Part shown: positions 49,934 through 60,317 of the stretch, piece after piece
Position numbering within the stretch: the stretch's first letter is position 1
Layout of the letters: every line of letters begins with the position of its first letter
Assembly (NCBI GenBank): GCA_032173965.1
Contig: CM063283.1
Coordinates: forward strand, 78,618,743 to 78,682,742
DNA length: 64,000 nt
Origin: Sitta carolinensis
Taxonomy: Eukaryota; Chordata; Aves; Passeriformes; Sittidae
Direction of reading: 5' to 3'
Made by a program: the position numbers and the translations under genes
The notes under the pieces: model-generated
The model's input: only the letters and a program-made list of their open reading frames with translations
The model's database searches: none
Told to the model about the DNA's origin: nothing

Positions 49934-51567
49934 TTGTGAATATTGAGAAATATATGATTTAAAAATTGTTTTATTAAAGAAGATTAAATTAACCAGAAAA
50001 TTTTCAACTAAGCTGGAACAAGATTAAGCCCCACAGGATTCCCTAAAAATTGAAAGAATTATATTAATTCAAGTCAAGGTTTTCTTTTTTTTTTGTTTGA
50101 TTTCTTTACAAAAATATGTATATACATAAAACAAAAAAAAAAAAAGAAAGATGAGATTTGAGAGAATGACATCACCTCTACTTAGTGAATAGCTAATTCA
50201 TTTCACATTTGCAAGCTAAGAGAAGAATACGGAAGTGTGGGATATTCTAGCAAATGGTTTAATGAAATTAAATTCTTGTTGCTGTTACTGAATGGTATTT
50301 ACTTGTTGGGTCAGATAGCATATGTAGCAATGTTCTCACTTCAATTTAAAGTTCAAGTTGTTATTGAAAGTTGAAGTGGCTTAAAGAGAAATAGATCAGA
50401 ATATTGTTTTTATCTTTCATGTAAGCCAATTCTTTGCAATAAGTAGTCATAGCCCTATTTTCCCTGCCTAATTGCAGTTCTCATGTTCACTGTTTTCAAA
50501 TCTGTTCCTCCAATTAGTTTTGTTTTCTCCCATAAGCTTTGTTTCATTTCATTGCTCGGGCCACATTTCTCCATCTTCTGAATTTTCTGCTTCACTATAT
50601 GCCCAGTATATATGCTTTGAAGTCTGAACATTATGAGTGTTTCCTTCTTCCTATTTTCAGCTATTGTCTTAAAGAGCCCCATTTGCCTCCTAATAAAAAG
50701 GCTTGTTTTTGTGACAACTTTCTGCCTGTGGCTGACTACAGAAGTCACAAATGACTTATGGCATAGTAGCCCTTGATGACTTGAATTGCACTGGAAAAGT
50801 GAGAGCAGCAGCAAGCAACAGCACTGGCACTTGAAATAGTGTGAATGGCAAATATGGGACATGGGGAGGATTCACAGAAGTGAATGATGAAACAAGGGAA
50901 CTTGGTAGAGAAATCAGTTTGTAGTGGATTATCATTACCTAAAATGAAGACAGAATAGGATACTTGACTTTTTGAATCTGTAGGATGGAATAGTAAGCAG
51001 CATGATCAATTCTGGAATATTGTGCTGCTGTACGAAGCTTCTGACTGACTTACCTTGACAAAATTCTTGTGCCAGAAACCTCAAGAGAGTTTGGTTCAGA
51101 AGACTGGACCTTTACTCCCCCTCTTTTATCTTCATCCTCTCTTTTTCACCTTAAAGCATTAGATAATTTTCTGCCTCACTCTTCTATTTAGACAATGCAG
51201 GGCCTGGCAAATCGTCCAGTTTCCCTTGGATACATGCCTTCATGAACTGGTACCCAGTTGTGGCACATGCACTGCCGCAAACAAGTCTCATGGCAATTGG
51301 TAGATTGATTAAGCTGTTTTTCTTTCTAGCTATGTGTTCAAGACCAGTTGCAGTTTCTAATTCATTCTAGTCCCCTGAGTGACAGTTTCTTTCTCTAGAG
51401 ACCAAAAATATGTATAAAAACAGCATCTATATTTTTTTTAAATAACCTGGGTTTATCTTAATGTATCAGAAGTATTACAAATATCCGTGCTTGTGGCCTA
51501 TGGAATTTCTCCAAGGTTAGACCAGAAGCACTTTTTTTGCTGTTTCAGAAGCAAGGATTTTCAGAGG

Positions 51568-51640
51568 TCATAGACATCATAGACTCATGTAGAATTGCTG
51601 AGCTGGAAGAATTTTTGTTGTCTGTGAAAGACATTGAATT
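51568..51640 (-). mobile_element. Possible decayed CR1 3' tail, minus strand
   Basis: The order TCATAGACATCATAGACTCA, then TAGAATTGCTGAGCTGGAAG, resembles the reversed octamer tail and the adjoining GGTTGGAAG segment of CR1. The match is short and the following bases diverge, so it may be chance. Confidence 0.3.
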
Positions 51641-52802
51641 TATTATCTAGGATGTAGCTTGATAACACAGAAAGAATATGATTTCTATTTATGAAAGTTC
51701 TCTCATAGTTGCTACCTGGTAGATTTTTCTTTTCCCTAAATGATTTTATAGTTTGTGATCATGGAAAGATCACTTGACACTAATTAAAAATCCCATTGAA
51801 TAAATTAAAATACTATGAGACAAAAGAGCAAAAGGCATATGCTAAGATTTTTTAAAATTATTTATATATATTTCAAGTCAAACCAGTGAAATATCTCTAT
51901 GGAATTTATAATACAACCAAGAGATACTAAAGAATTGCAGTGCAGTAGCCCAGAAAAGAAGTGCAGGTTTTCTTGGCTTAATTAAGAAAAGTGTAGTTTG
52001 AAAAGCAAATCCTTCATTAAAAAGTGATAATTTAAAGTCAGTGTTCATGAGATTCTAGTTCAGTTTATTTGCCTACTTTGTATATATTTTGTAATAGCTT
52101 TGTGATAGCTATCAGCTAATATCAACTAGTAACTGATAGCCTGGACTTCCCTTATGATAATAGGATAACATATATAGTTTTATTCTAAAGGACTGTAATT
52201 CCATATTTTGAGTAGAGAGGGCTCTTAATTTAACTTTTCATTGCTTTTTTGTGTCTGTAGATGTTATTTATAATAAAATACTAATTTTGTCAAATGCCTT
52301 TCTATAGCACTAAATCTTACAGTTTCTGAAGGTCAAAATATATGTAGGGATTTTGAAGATATAGATAGGGTGAAAAGGCATCAAAAAAGCAAAATCAAAA
52401 CACCCATTAATTTTCTTCATTTAGCTAAAGATGCTGCAGGGTTATTCCTTTAAAGTGTTCATAATTTTTGATACCCTGATTCCTTTTCTTTTTTTGAGTG
52501 ATTAGCATACAGGTTTCTCAGCTTCCCAGCAGTGTGTGTTGCCAAAAGAGTAAATGGTTGTGGTCTAGTTTTGGTGAAGCCTGCTAAAGGAAGACCAGCA
52601 GTGGGAATTACAGGTAGAGTTGGGACGGAGAGTTTGGGGTATATCCTCCCCTAGCTTCCTGTAAACAAATGCTTCCCTATGCAGTTTGAACCTTCATGCA
52701 ACAAAAATTACCTCAGCCCAGCCCTGGCTTCTCAGTTTTTCAGCTGCTAGACCCAAAATCTTATTACTAGCAAAAAGGAAGTCTCAATGCCTATATTCTT
52801 TC

Positions 52803-52920
52803 AATCACAGAATAATCTATGTTGAAAAAGACCTTTAAGGCCATGAAGTCCTACTGTTAACCCAGCGCTGCCAAATCCACCATGAAAACTTGTCCCTAAT
52901 GTCATACCTAGGTAGGAGTT
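52803..52920 (-). mobile_element. CR1 LINE 3' end fragment, minus strand
   Basis: Read on plus, CACAGAATAATCTATGTTG, AAAAGACCTTTAAGGCCATG, TCCTACTGTTAACCCAGC and CTGCCAAATCCACCATG follow the order of the reverse complement of a CR1 3' end. That is: tail, then AAAGACCT, then the GTTAACCCAGCACTGCCAAG-type segment. Only about 115 bp remain. Confidence 0.8.
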
Positions 52921-53858
52921 GTCAGCAACCTGGGCCCTTCTCTGGGAACAGTTTTACTGTACTAATCTTTGGTTTGCGCTGAGACATGAACCCTCATCAA
53001 AGCAGATCTTGGGCAGCATGTGCACTCTGTGAAGTCCTGCAGCTGAATCAGGAGTGGCAGTTGGGGTGTTAGTCTGCCACATGTTAGTTGTGCTCCCAGA
53101 AATACCCTACAAATTACAGTATTGCTGCCTGTTGTGCTCAGGAGCTTCTTACTCATACAAAAGCATATTGGGTTTATTCATTCACCCTGTTTCCCAGGTG
53201 CTGTTTTGCATGTACTGTAACTCTCCTATGCAAGGTCTCCCCTGATTTAATCCGCCAAATTTGTTTAGGTTGGAAGCACAGCCCCTTTTCTTTCACAGTA
53301 AAGCTGTAGTCTGTGTAGATTGCTCGGAATTGTGAGAGGAAATAAGGCATGCTCACAGAAAATATTTATATGTTCCTGAAATCTAAAAGTTCTTTCTTAG
53401 AGAATGTCCTTGAAAAATTGAAGCTATGCTTTAGGGGAGGAGACAGACTACACCAGGGAAAGTCACTTCTTAGAGACCTTCACCTGTTTAAGTACCCACT
53501 GGAGAGGTGGTGGAAAACTGCTGCATTCCTGTAGTTTCACCTGCAGTATGCAGTTTAAATTAAGTTATATATAATTAGATCATATATGAAATGGTCTCTA
53601 GCACAAGTCCCAGCCATTTTAAAAGTGTAGGTAGGTTTCTGCAATATATATTGCATTTTATTGCATTAGTTTTATTTTTCATAAATTTAAAAGAAAGAAT
53701 AAATCATAGTGATCATCTAAAAGTACCTCCACTCATAGAATGAGCCAGCAAATTTTATCTAGTAATTATAATGACATATATTTTACAGAAAATATCTTAG
53801 ATTTAATTTAAATATTCCAGATGCTGAAGAAGAGATGGGGCAGTGGCAATGGCTAAAT

Positions 53859-53879
53859 AAAAAAAAAAAAAAAAAAAAA
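53859..53879 (+). repeat. Poly(A) run, 21 bases
   Basis: An uninterrupted A run followed by TTAAAAAAAATT. No retroposed body or duplication is recognised upstream. Confidence 0.92.
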
Positions 53880-55377
53880 TTAAAAAAAATTCAAAGATTT
53901 CAGGATGTTGCTATGTGAATCCTGCAAAAACAAATCTCAATAACTACTGTGTTGTGAAAGTTGAAGGATATCTCATTTCCTTGAGCAGTCTCCAAGATAA
54001 GTAGCTGCAGGTGAGACCCAACAGTTGGAAAGCAAGGCAAGCTTAGAGCAAATCTCTGTTTGAAACAGAAGGACATCTGAAGAAGCTAGTTTCTTTCAAG
54101 ATATTGTACAAACATGGGTGTTCAGGTTCTGTGATAAAAGAGAAAGTGACAGTTTCCTGTTATCACTCAAGACATTAGGGTAACTACTCTAGTGATATTC
54201 AGAAGCAGACATTTTTGCTGCATTTCTTGCTTGCTGAGAAGCTGCTCAGTCCAGTCCTGGAATAACTCAAGCCTTATTCTTAGATTTCCATACTCTGCAA
54301 ATCTGACATTAAGATGCAATTCACTTGCTGCAGATGCAGCACAGGCATCCCAGTTTTTACTTTGCTTGCCACATCTACGCATCCTGTTTTCCTGCTAAGT
54401 GCCCTCAGAAGTATCAGGGGTCCACTGTCAGAGAGAGGGGATCACTGGAGGTCCTTTCTTAAAAGCCTGGAATGTGATATGTGTTGTCTGAAAACAGCTT
54501 GAATTCAGATTAAAATAATTTTGCCCAGAAAATGTGGATGAGTAGAGTCAGATTTGAGGAATACTTCACAAATCAGCCAGCACTTTGTATTGGGGAGTCT
54601 ATATCCTTGAGTTTGAGTTATATAAACCTATTAAATAACTTCAGCCCACTAGGTACTTGTTATTCCCAAAGTCTTCACAGATATAAATTCCCTAAGCTTG
54701 GACTCATCATCGTCTTAGCTCATTCCATCTACTTACCACTGTAAGAAACCTCTGTTTAATAACTGCCAATTGTTTTGAAATTCTGCTTTTATGACAAAGG
54801 CTATGTTTAATTCACAGTAATCATCAGAAGCCTCTAAAAACTCTTTCCCAGGAGCTCTTCTGCATTCTGACAGAAGGCTGCTTTGTTTTATCTGATCCGT
54901 TTTATCCCCGTGTGTTTGTGTGTTTTTGTGTGTGTGTTTCAGGCACTTTCTGAGGTAAACTTGTCTGGCAGGCTGCAGGGAGAGTCTCTCATGAACACCT
55001 CCAAAATAGAAAAAGAGTTACAAATTAAATTGTAATTTATTTGTTCTTAATTCAGATGTCAGAAAAATTATTTTGACAATCTTGTTAAATAGACATGCAG
55101 TTCTTGGACTAAAAATATTAGACCCTATTAAGCCTGAAATTTCGAAAAACAAAATTGTTACACTCTAATACTGCATGTTACTTTTTAAGGGACACCATAT
55201 CCTGCTAACTAGTGCTTTCACTTTGCTTTGTCAAAAAAAGAAAAAAACAGTCCACCAAACAAAAAAGAACTGTCATAGAAATACTAATAAACATGATGCT
55301 AATCTTTACATAGTGCCTTTTACATTGAAAAAAAGCATCCCAGAGCAGGAATGAACATGAAGACACATGCATACACC

Positions 55378-55406
55378 TTTTTTTTTTATTTTTTTTTATT
55401 TTTTTT
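55378..55406 (+). repeat. T-rich tract with two interrupting A residues
   Basis: Three T runs are separated by single A residues. It is simple low-complexity sequence. Confidence 0.9.
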
Positions 55407-55757
55407 GTGAATTAGATCTAATGCTGATTTAATTGAAACCAGATTATAATTCACATAAAAATTAGGTTTGTCTAGAGGGAAGGCAGAGATGGAGAAAAGG
55501 ACAATCCTGCAAAATTCTGCACCTGTCTATCCTAAATATCTGTATATATATTATTCTGAATGAATTCTCTTTTTCACTTGATTATAGAGAAAGTCTAGGC
55601 TAGCTTTAAGCCAAATGCCTAGGTTACAAATGACTGAACTTAGATAAGATGAACTCCCCACCCAACTTTTTTTTTATTTTCTTCTTCCTAAGAGCGTATA
55701 CGTCAGAAAGTCAGAATGGCTGTACTGGTGTCCCAACAATGGCCACTGGGTTTGGAA

Positions 55758-56174
55758 GGGTTTGGAAGGAACCCCCCAATCCAACCCAACTGCAATGAGC
55801 AGTGACATCTTTAAGTATATCAGGTTTCTCAGAACCACATCCAGTCTGACCTTGAATATTTCCAGAGATCCTGGAAATATTTCCAGGATTTTACCATCCT
55901 CATTGTAATAGACTTCTTTCTTCTATCTAATATAAATCTACCCTCATTCAGTTTAAAGCCATTGCTCCTTTCTTATTACTACATGCCCATGGAAAAAGTC
56001 CCTCTCCAACTTTCTTGTAGCCACCTTCAAGTACAGGAAGGCTGCTCTAAGGCATCCCCAGAGCCTTCTCTTCTTGTGTCTGAACAACCCCAGCTTTCTC
56101 ACACTGTCTTCATAGGAGGGTGATCATTCATAGCCCTCTGATCTCCTTTGTTGGCCTCCTCTGGATTCACTCCA
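55758..56174 (-). mobile_element. CR1 LINE fragment, minus strand
   Basis: Read on plus, landmarks in the order expected for the reverse complement of a CR1 3' region are: TTTGGAAGGAACC, ATCCAACCCAACTGC, TCAGAACCACATCCAGTCTG, ACCTTGAATATTTCCAGAGA, TTCAGTTTAAAGCCATTGC, GTCCCTCTCCAAC, CCCCAGAGCCTTCTCTTC, TGAACAACCCCAGCTTTCTC, CTGTCTTCATAGGAGGG and GGCCTCCTCTGGATTCACTC. The copy is old, with many substitutions, and lacks the octamer tail. A 22-bp palindrome (55868-55889) lies inside. Confidence 0.88.
55868..55889. repeat. Perfect 22-bp palindrome inside the CR1 fragment
   Basis: The left arm ATCCTGGAAAT is perfectly complementary to the right arm ATTTCCAGGAT with no spacer. It looks like a small inverted duplication of the CR1 segment ATTTCCAG, also present at about 55857. 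Confidence 0.9.
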
Positions 56175-58451
56175 AAAAAGGATGTATGATCAGGGAAATA
56201 ACCTTGACATTCCCTCTACATTTCATCTGCCACCGAGTATAATTCCTGGCTTGGGGTCTGTGGGGTCTTATCGCATTCTGATTTCGGATATAAAAATGTG
56301 AGTCATGTAATGTGATTGTTGTTCACCAGATAAAGAGTGAACATTCAGGAAACCAGTTTTCTCTATGCTCTTGAAGATGCAAGGACAGATCAGATAAATG
56401 AAAAACAGTGTTTAAGACAGTGGTTACAGCAAAAATAAAGGTTTTTTTAGCTCAGGGAAGCTAAATCAGGATTGTGATCTCCATGTAAAATCTGAACAGA
56501 GACAAGCTGGTGTTAGCCTCAGACCATAGTCTGAGATAAATATCAAGAAGGACACACAAAGCTGACCTTCACTGGTCACATCAATGCATGGATATAGATG
56601 GCTATCTTGTTGTTTAAGATAGTCTCTTGTTTGTTTTAGTCAAACCGATATATTTCTGTCCTTGTTTTACCCTTATTTCAGTGATACAATATGGCTGCTT
56701 TTCCAATTCAGAGGTGACATATTTTCTGTGCAAAGCAGGATTAGGTTATAGTTTTCTGCTGTGATCTTTATAGGAAATCAGAGTCATCTTGGAAGGTCTG
56801 CTGTTATGGATCCAACATGCTAAGTTTATATTAAAAAATTACTGTACCTTTCCAGTTAGTCGTGTCTTTTCCACCAGCTTCATTTCATGCTAATTTGTTC
56901 ACACGTTAACCAGCACATTTTAAAGCTTGCTGTTTCCTGATGGAAAGCAATGCTGTTGTTGCCAGGTACAAAGGTGCTTTGAAAGTTATATTGCCTCATT
57001 TCAGTGATTGAATAACAGGGTCGGAGTTACCTGAGGGAATGTGTTTTGCCTCTTTTTCTAGAGGTTACCTTCCCCAATTATAAGAGCTCTGTCCTTCATT
57101 TAGAGAGACAACAGTGGAATGAGATACTCCGCAGGATATTTATAACTGTCTATTCTCAGTCTGCTTCATTGTGCCTAGTTAGAAGAATAACATATGGCAC
57201 TGTAGAGAAACAAATTATTATTCTTTGATAACTTACTTAGAAGCAGTTATTGTTGATGACTCGTGTGACAGACTTTTAAAAACTGTAAAAAATTATTGAT
57301 ATAAAAATGCAATAAAGACATTTTTTTTCACAGTTTTCAGCAAACTTAATACCCTTTAATGTGTTTTTAAACTTCCAGACATTTATCTATCTTTGCAAAA
57401 ATCTCAAAGGTAGTCACTTTGATCTATATTCAGAGTAGTTGCTGTTTATGACTAATTTACTGTGGACCAAAGTCCAATAGAAGACTGACTGTTTCAGGCT
57501 ACCATCTACCTAGGGTTATGAATTTGTAACTTCAATACAGTCATTTAAGAGAAGAGTTCATAGAAACTAAGCTAGAGAGAATTAGTGAAAATATTGCCAC
57601 TTTACAGCGTAGTTTTATTAGGAAAATACACCAATCTTAGTTCAAAACCAACTCTCTTTCTTTCCAGTTTTTTTAAGAAATCTTAGAACATTTCAGATTT
57701 TTTAAAAATTGGAATATTATCCCCACTCTTATAAGATGATGTATTTATTTTAAAAATTTGCATTTGAATGACATCTATACTATGTATTTTACCATGCTAC
57801 TTCAGAGTAGCATAGCTTGTAAGGAGAAAGGAAGAAGTTGACTGCCAATTTTGTAGGTTTGTAGACAAGAAAAGAAAAAAGGAAAACTTCTAAAGTGTCA
57901 TGGAACAGACTGTAATAGCTTCTTGGCTTATAGATTTAAGTTGTGATAGCACAGGGGCTGTAGTGGTGCTCTGGGACTTGCTGTTGAACTGGGGGCTGAA
58001 ATTCATGCTATGCTTTTTCAAGCATAATTACCTGGTCTTTAAGTAACTGCAGTGAATTTTGCCCCTGAGAAGGATCATTATCCTGAATGACTCCATTTGA
58101 CTTTTGATCCGTGCTCAAACTGAGAAAAAGCAAACAAGAAAAAGAAGTTAATTTCCTTGTCATCATAAATTATGTTTCTTATATTTGTGGGTAGTTTATT
58201 GGAAATACAGCAAGACAGACTAGCATACAATGTTTTTCTTTTCACAAACATGAAAGGCAAGAATCTACACATAGCACTTCAGGAGGAAAGAACTACACAT
58301 CTTCTAGTTAGCCAAAGGCAGAGATAATTCAGATTTTAAAAAGTACCTGTTGGCCTCCTGACTAGGGGGAATCAGGTTATACAATCAATGGATCTGCAGA
58401 GCTATACTCAAAATGTTGGCCTAACACATAGAAACAGCATATTTTATTGTA
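56175..58451. other. AT-rich non-coding stretch
   Basis: No gene or classifiable element is recognised. The open frames (57046-57228, 58078-58272 minus) are short and unremarkable. Confidence 0.55.
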
Positions 58452-58850
58452 TGACCAGGATAGTGTTAATTTTGCAGTAGCTAGGAGGGCACATGGCTGG
58501 GATTTGGAGGTTACCTGGAGGTTATTCTATTCCCCTTCATGTCATTGCTTGAGATGGGAGGGACAGGAAATTTTTTCCAGGGAGAAGAGGTTCCTTCTGG
58601 ATTGGCCCAGTAGGGTGGATGGACCAATCCAGGTATTGCTTCCATGTGAACCATTTGCCTCTTTCTTGTACCTTCTGTGATCAGTACAGTTGCCTTTACT
58701 GTTCATTATCTTATCTCACTGCTGTTTCCAGTAAATTGTTTTTATCTCAACCTGTTATCTTTACTTTATATGCCTCCAAGTCTCCTCTCCAGGCCACTGC
58801 AGGGGAGGGAGAGAGTGAGTAAGAGTAGCATAGTTTCAGTGAGAGCTATA
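58452..58850 (+). mobile_element. Decayed ERVL-like LTR, plus strand
   Basis: The order of segments matches avian ERVL LTRs as I know them: ACCAGGATAGTGTTAATTTT, GCAGTAGCTAGGAGGGCACA, GAGGTTATTCTATTCCCC, TGTCATTGCTTGAGATGGG, then near the 3' end AGTAAATTGTTTTTATCTCA and ACCTG, and a GGGGAGGGAGAGAGTGAG segment. The AATAAA normally found before the CTTTATCTCAACC part is degraded to GTAAAT. Neither terminus is intact and no duplication was found, so edges are approximate. The short open frames within (58447-58680, 58619-58822, 58677-58880) are from this repeat. Confidence 0.72.
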
Positions 58851-59675
58851 AATTGGAAAATGCCATTTAGTAAACAATGATGTTTCTATAAAAGTTCCCT
58901 AATAACATAACTGAAGTCTTTTGTTACAGAAAGAGAAAAAGTAATAATGGAGTTAAATCTTTTGTGCACACACTAATTCTTCAGCTTTTCCTGGTGTAAT
59001 GGTTGTACAGGTTCCCATGCTCCTATAGGTCTTAAGGTAGGCGGTTTCATTCTGGTGGTGGCAGTAGGAGGTGTTAGAGCAATTTGTGAGCATCTATAGT
59101 TCTTTGATGGGTGGAATATGATGTTCACCTTGGCAATTTTCTTTGTCAGTCATGATTTTTTTGTTGTTTTAAAATTTCACATGCTTTTATACATTTTTCT
59201 TATTCATTGTTTTGGACACTTACATTTGGAAACTACATCGAATCTGTTCTATATGGTATCTCATGCACAATAGATATCAGAGCTTTGATTTCTTTATTAC
59301 CTCTAAACCCAGTTTCATTTACTACCAGTCTTCATTTCTTTAGCTGATTATTTGTGAGTGTTTTATACGTATGAGGTTTCCCATGGTAAGCACATTCCTG
59401 ATCTTTGATCAGCCCATGCCTGTTCTTCTCTATACCACATTTCCTGTTTCCCCTTCCCTAGACTTCTGTTGTAGTGCCAGACCTCCCTTTCTCTACATCA
59501 ATTTTTGTAAGAATTGTAAATACCTCACTCTACATAAAATAATTCCCCAGTATTGCTATATATATAAAATTATGAGTTTTAAACCACATGGAGTTAGACA
59601 AAAGTGAAACAAATTAGCTGTGGACACCTGGTCAATTAAAGAAATTGCTGTCAGCTAAATCAAATCATAGAGAGA
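58851..59675. other. Unique spacer between two LTRs
   Basis: AT-rich sequence with no identified gene. The 78-codon frame 59371-59607 has no recognisable motif. Confidence 0.55.
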
Positions 59676-59680
59676 GTAGG

Positions 59681-60312
59681 TGTCCTGGTTTAAGGCAAAT
59701 TTGGGAAGAAACCTCCAAATGGGGTCTCTCCAGAAAACAAATCCAAACGGCCCCTCCCCCAACTGGTTCAGGAAAGATTTCCCTTAGAGGAAAGTGGAAA
59801 AAATGTGTTTATTTAACAGGCCAAGCCCAACAAATGAATTCCAAAAAGCAGACCCTCCCGGCGCTCCGCAGAGATGCCCAATCCAGCCAGGCTGTGCCGG
59901 GGTGCAGCTCGGCTCCCTCAGTCCGTGCCAGTCCCTGGCACTGGGAAATGCCGGGCACAGGCCAGGCCTGGGGGACACAGGGGTGAGCTCCGGGTGCTCT
60001 GCTGGGGTTAGTGCAGAGCAGGTTCGAACAGTGCCAAGGAAAAGGGAAAAACTCACAGTCCGAGAACTTCTGTGCTTCAGCTAGCCACACACTAACCAAA
60101 AGCAAAGGAGAGCTCTCTCCCGCCGTCCCACTGCAGACAACACTCGCCTGTGTCCAGGAAAGCTGAAAACTCTGATCTTGATGTTTTGAAAACACCCGCC
60201 TGAGACATCGCACTGCTTCTCCTGCACTCTCAGATCCAGTATTAAATGTGCAGAACTTATTTTTGATTTAAACAGACGAAACGGGGATACAATTCAGCAC
60301 CAACCCAAGACA
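59681..60312 (-). mobile_element. Solo LTR (632 bp) with intact ends, minus strand
   Basis: On plus it begins TGTCCTGGTTTAAGGC and ends CAACCCAAGACA, and is flanked by perfect 5-bp duplications GTAGG (59676-59680 and 60313-60317). A minus-strand AATAAA (59808-59813 on plus) lies 127 bp from the 3' end and fixes orientation. The middle (about 59850-60010) is relatively GC-rich. The terminal TGTCCTGGTTT resembles the ends of the larger LTRs in this window, and a 5-bp duplication suggests ERVL-type integration. No internal genes remain. Overlapping open frames of 90-134 codons on both strands (59645-60213) are read from LTR sequence and are not genes. Confidence 0.93.
59808..59813 (-). terminator. 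Poly(A) signal of the 632-bp LTR
   Basis: TTTATT on plus is AATAAA on minus, 127 bp from the LTR 3' terminus, a typical R-U5 distance. Confidence 0.65.
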
Positions 60313-60317
60313 GTAGG

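Larger units (their letters stand above)
47746..52802. other. AT-rich non-coding stretch
   Basis: No gene is recognised. Contents are an AT-rich 9-bp tandem repeat (about 47995-48036), a 12-base C run (49922-49933), T/A runs near 50085 and 50133, and a doubtful CR1 tail (51568-51640). The 135-codon minus frame at 50455-50862 has no recognisable motif and no supporting context. Confidence 0.55.
52921..55757. other. AT-rich non-coding stretch
   Basis: No gene is seen. It contains the A run at 53859-53879, a GT-rich stretch near 54910-54938 and the T-rich tract at 55378-55406. Overlapping short frames at 52962-53356 and 54167-54502 have no known motif. Confidence 0.55.

Noticed and set aside
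50455..50862. 135-codon minus-strand ORF as a gene or exon
   Set aside because: No recognisable motif, no conserved context and a competing ORF on the other strand. The length is plausible by chance in 64 kb.
59645..60213. Overlapping ORFs of 90-134 codons as genes
   Set aside because: They lie almost entirely inside the 632-bp LTR with GTAGG duplications. The extra length reflects its GC content.
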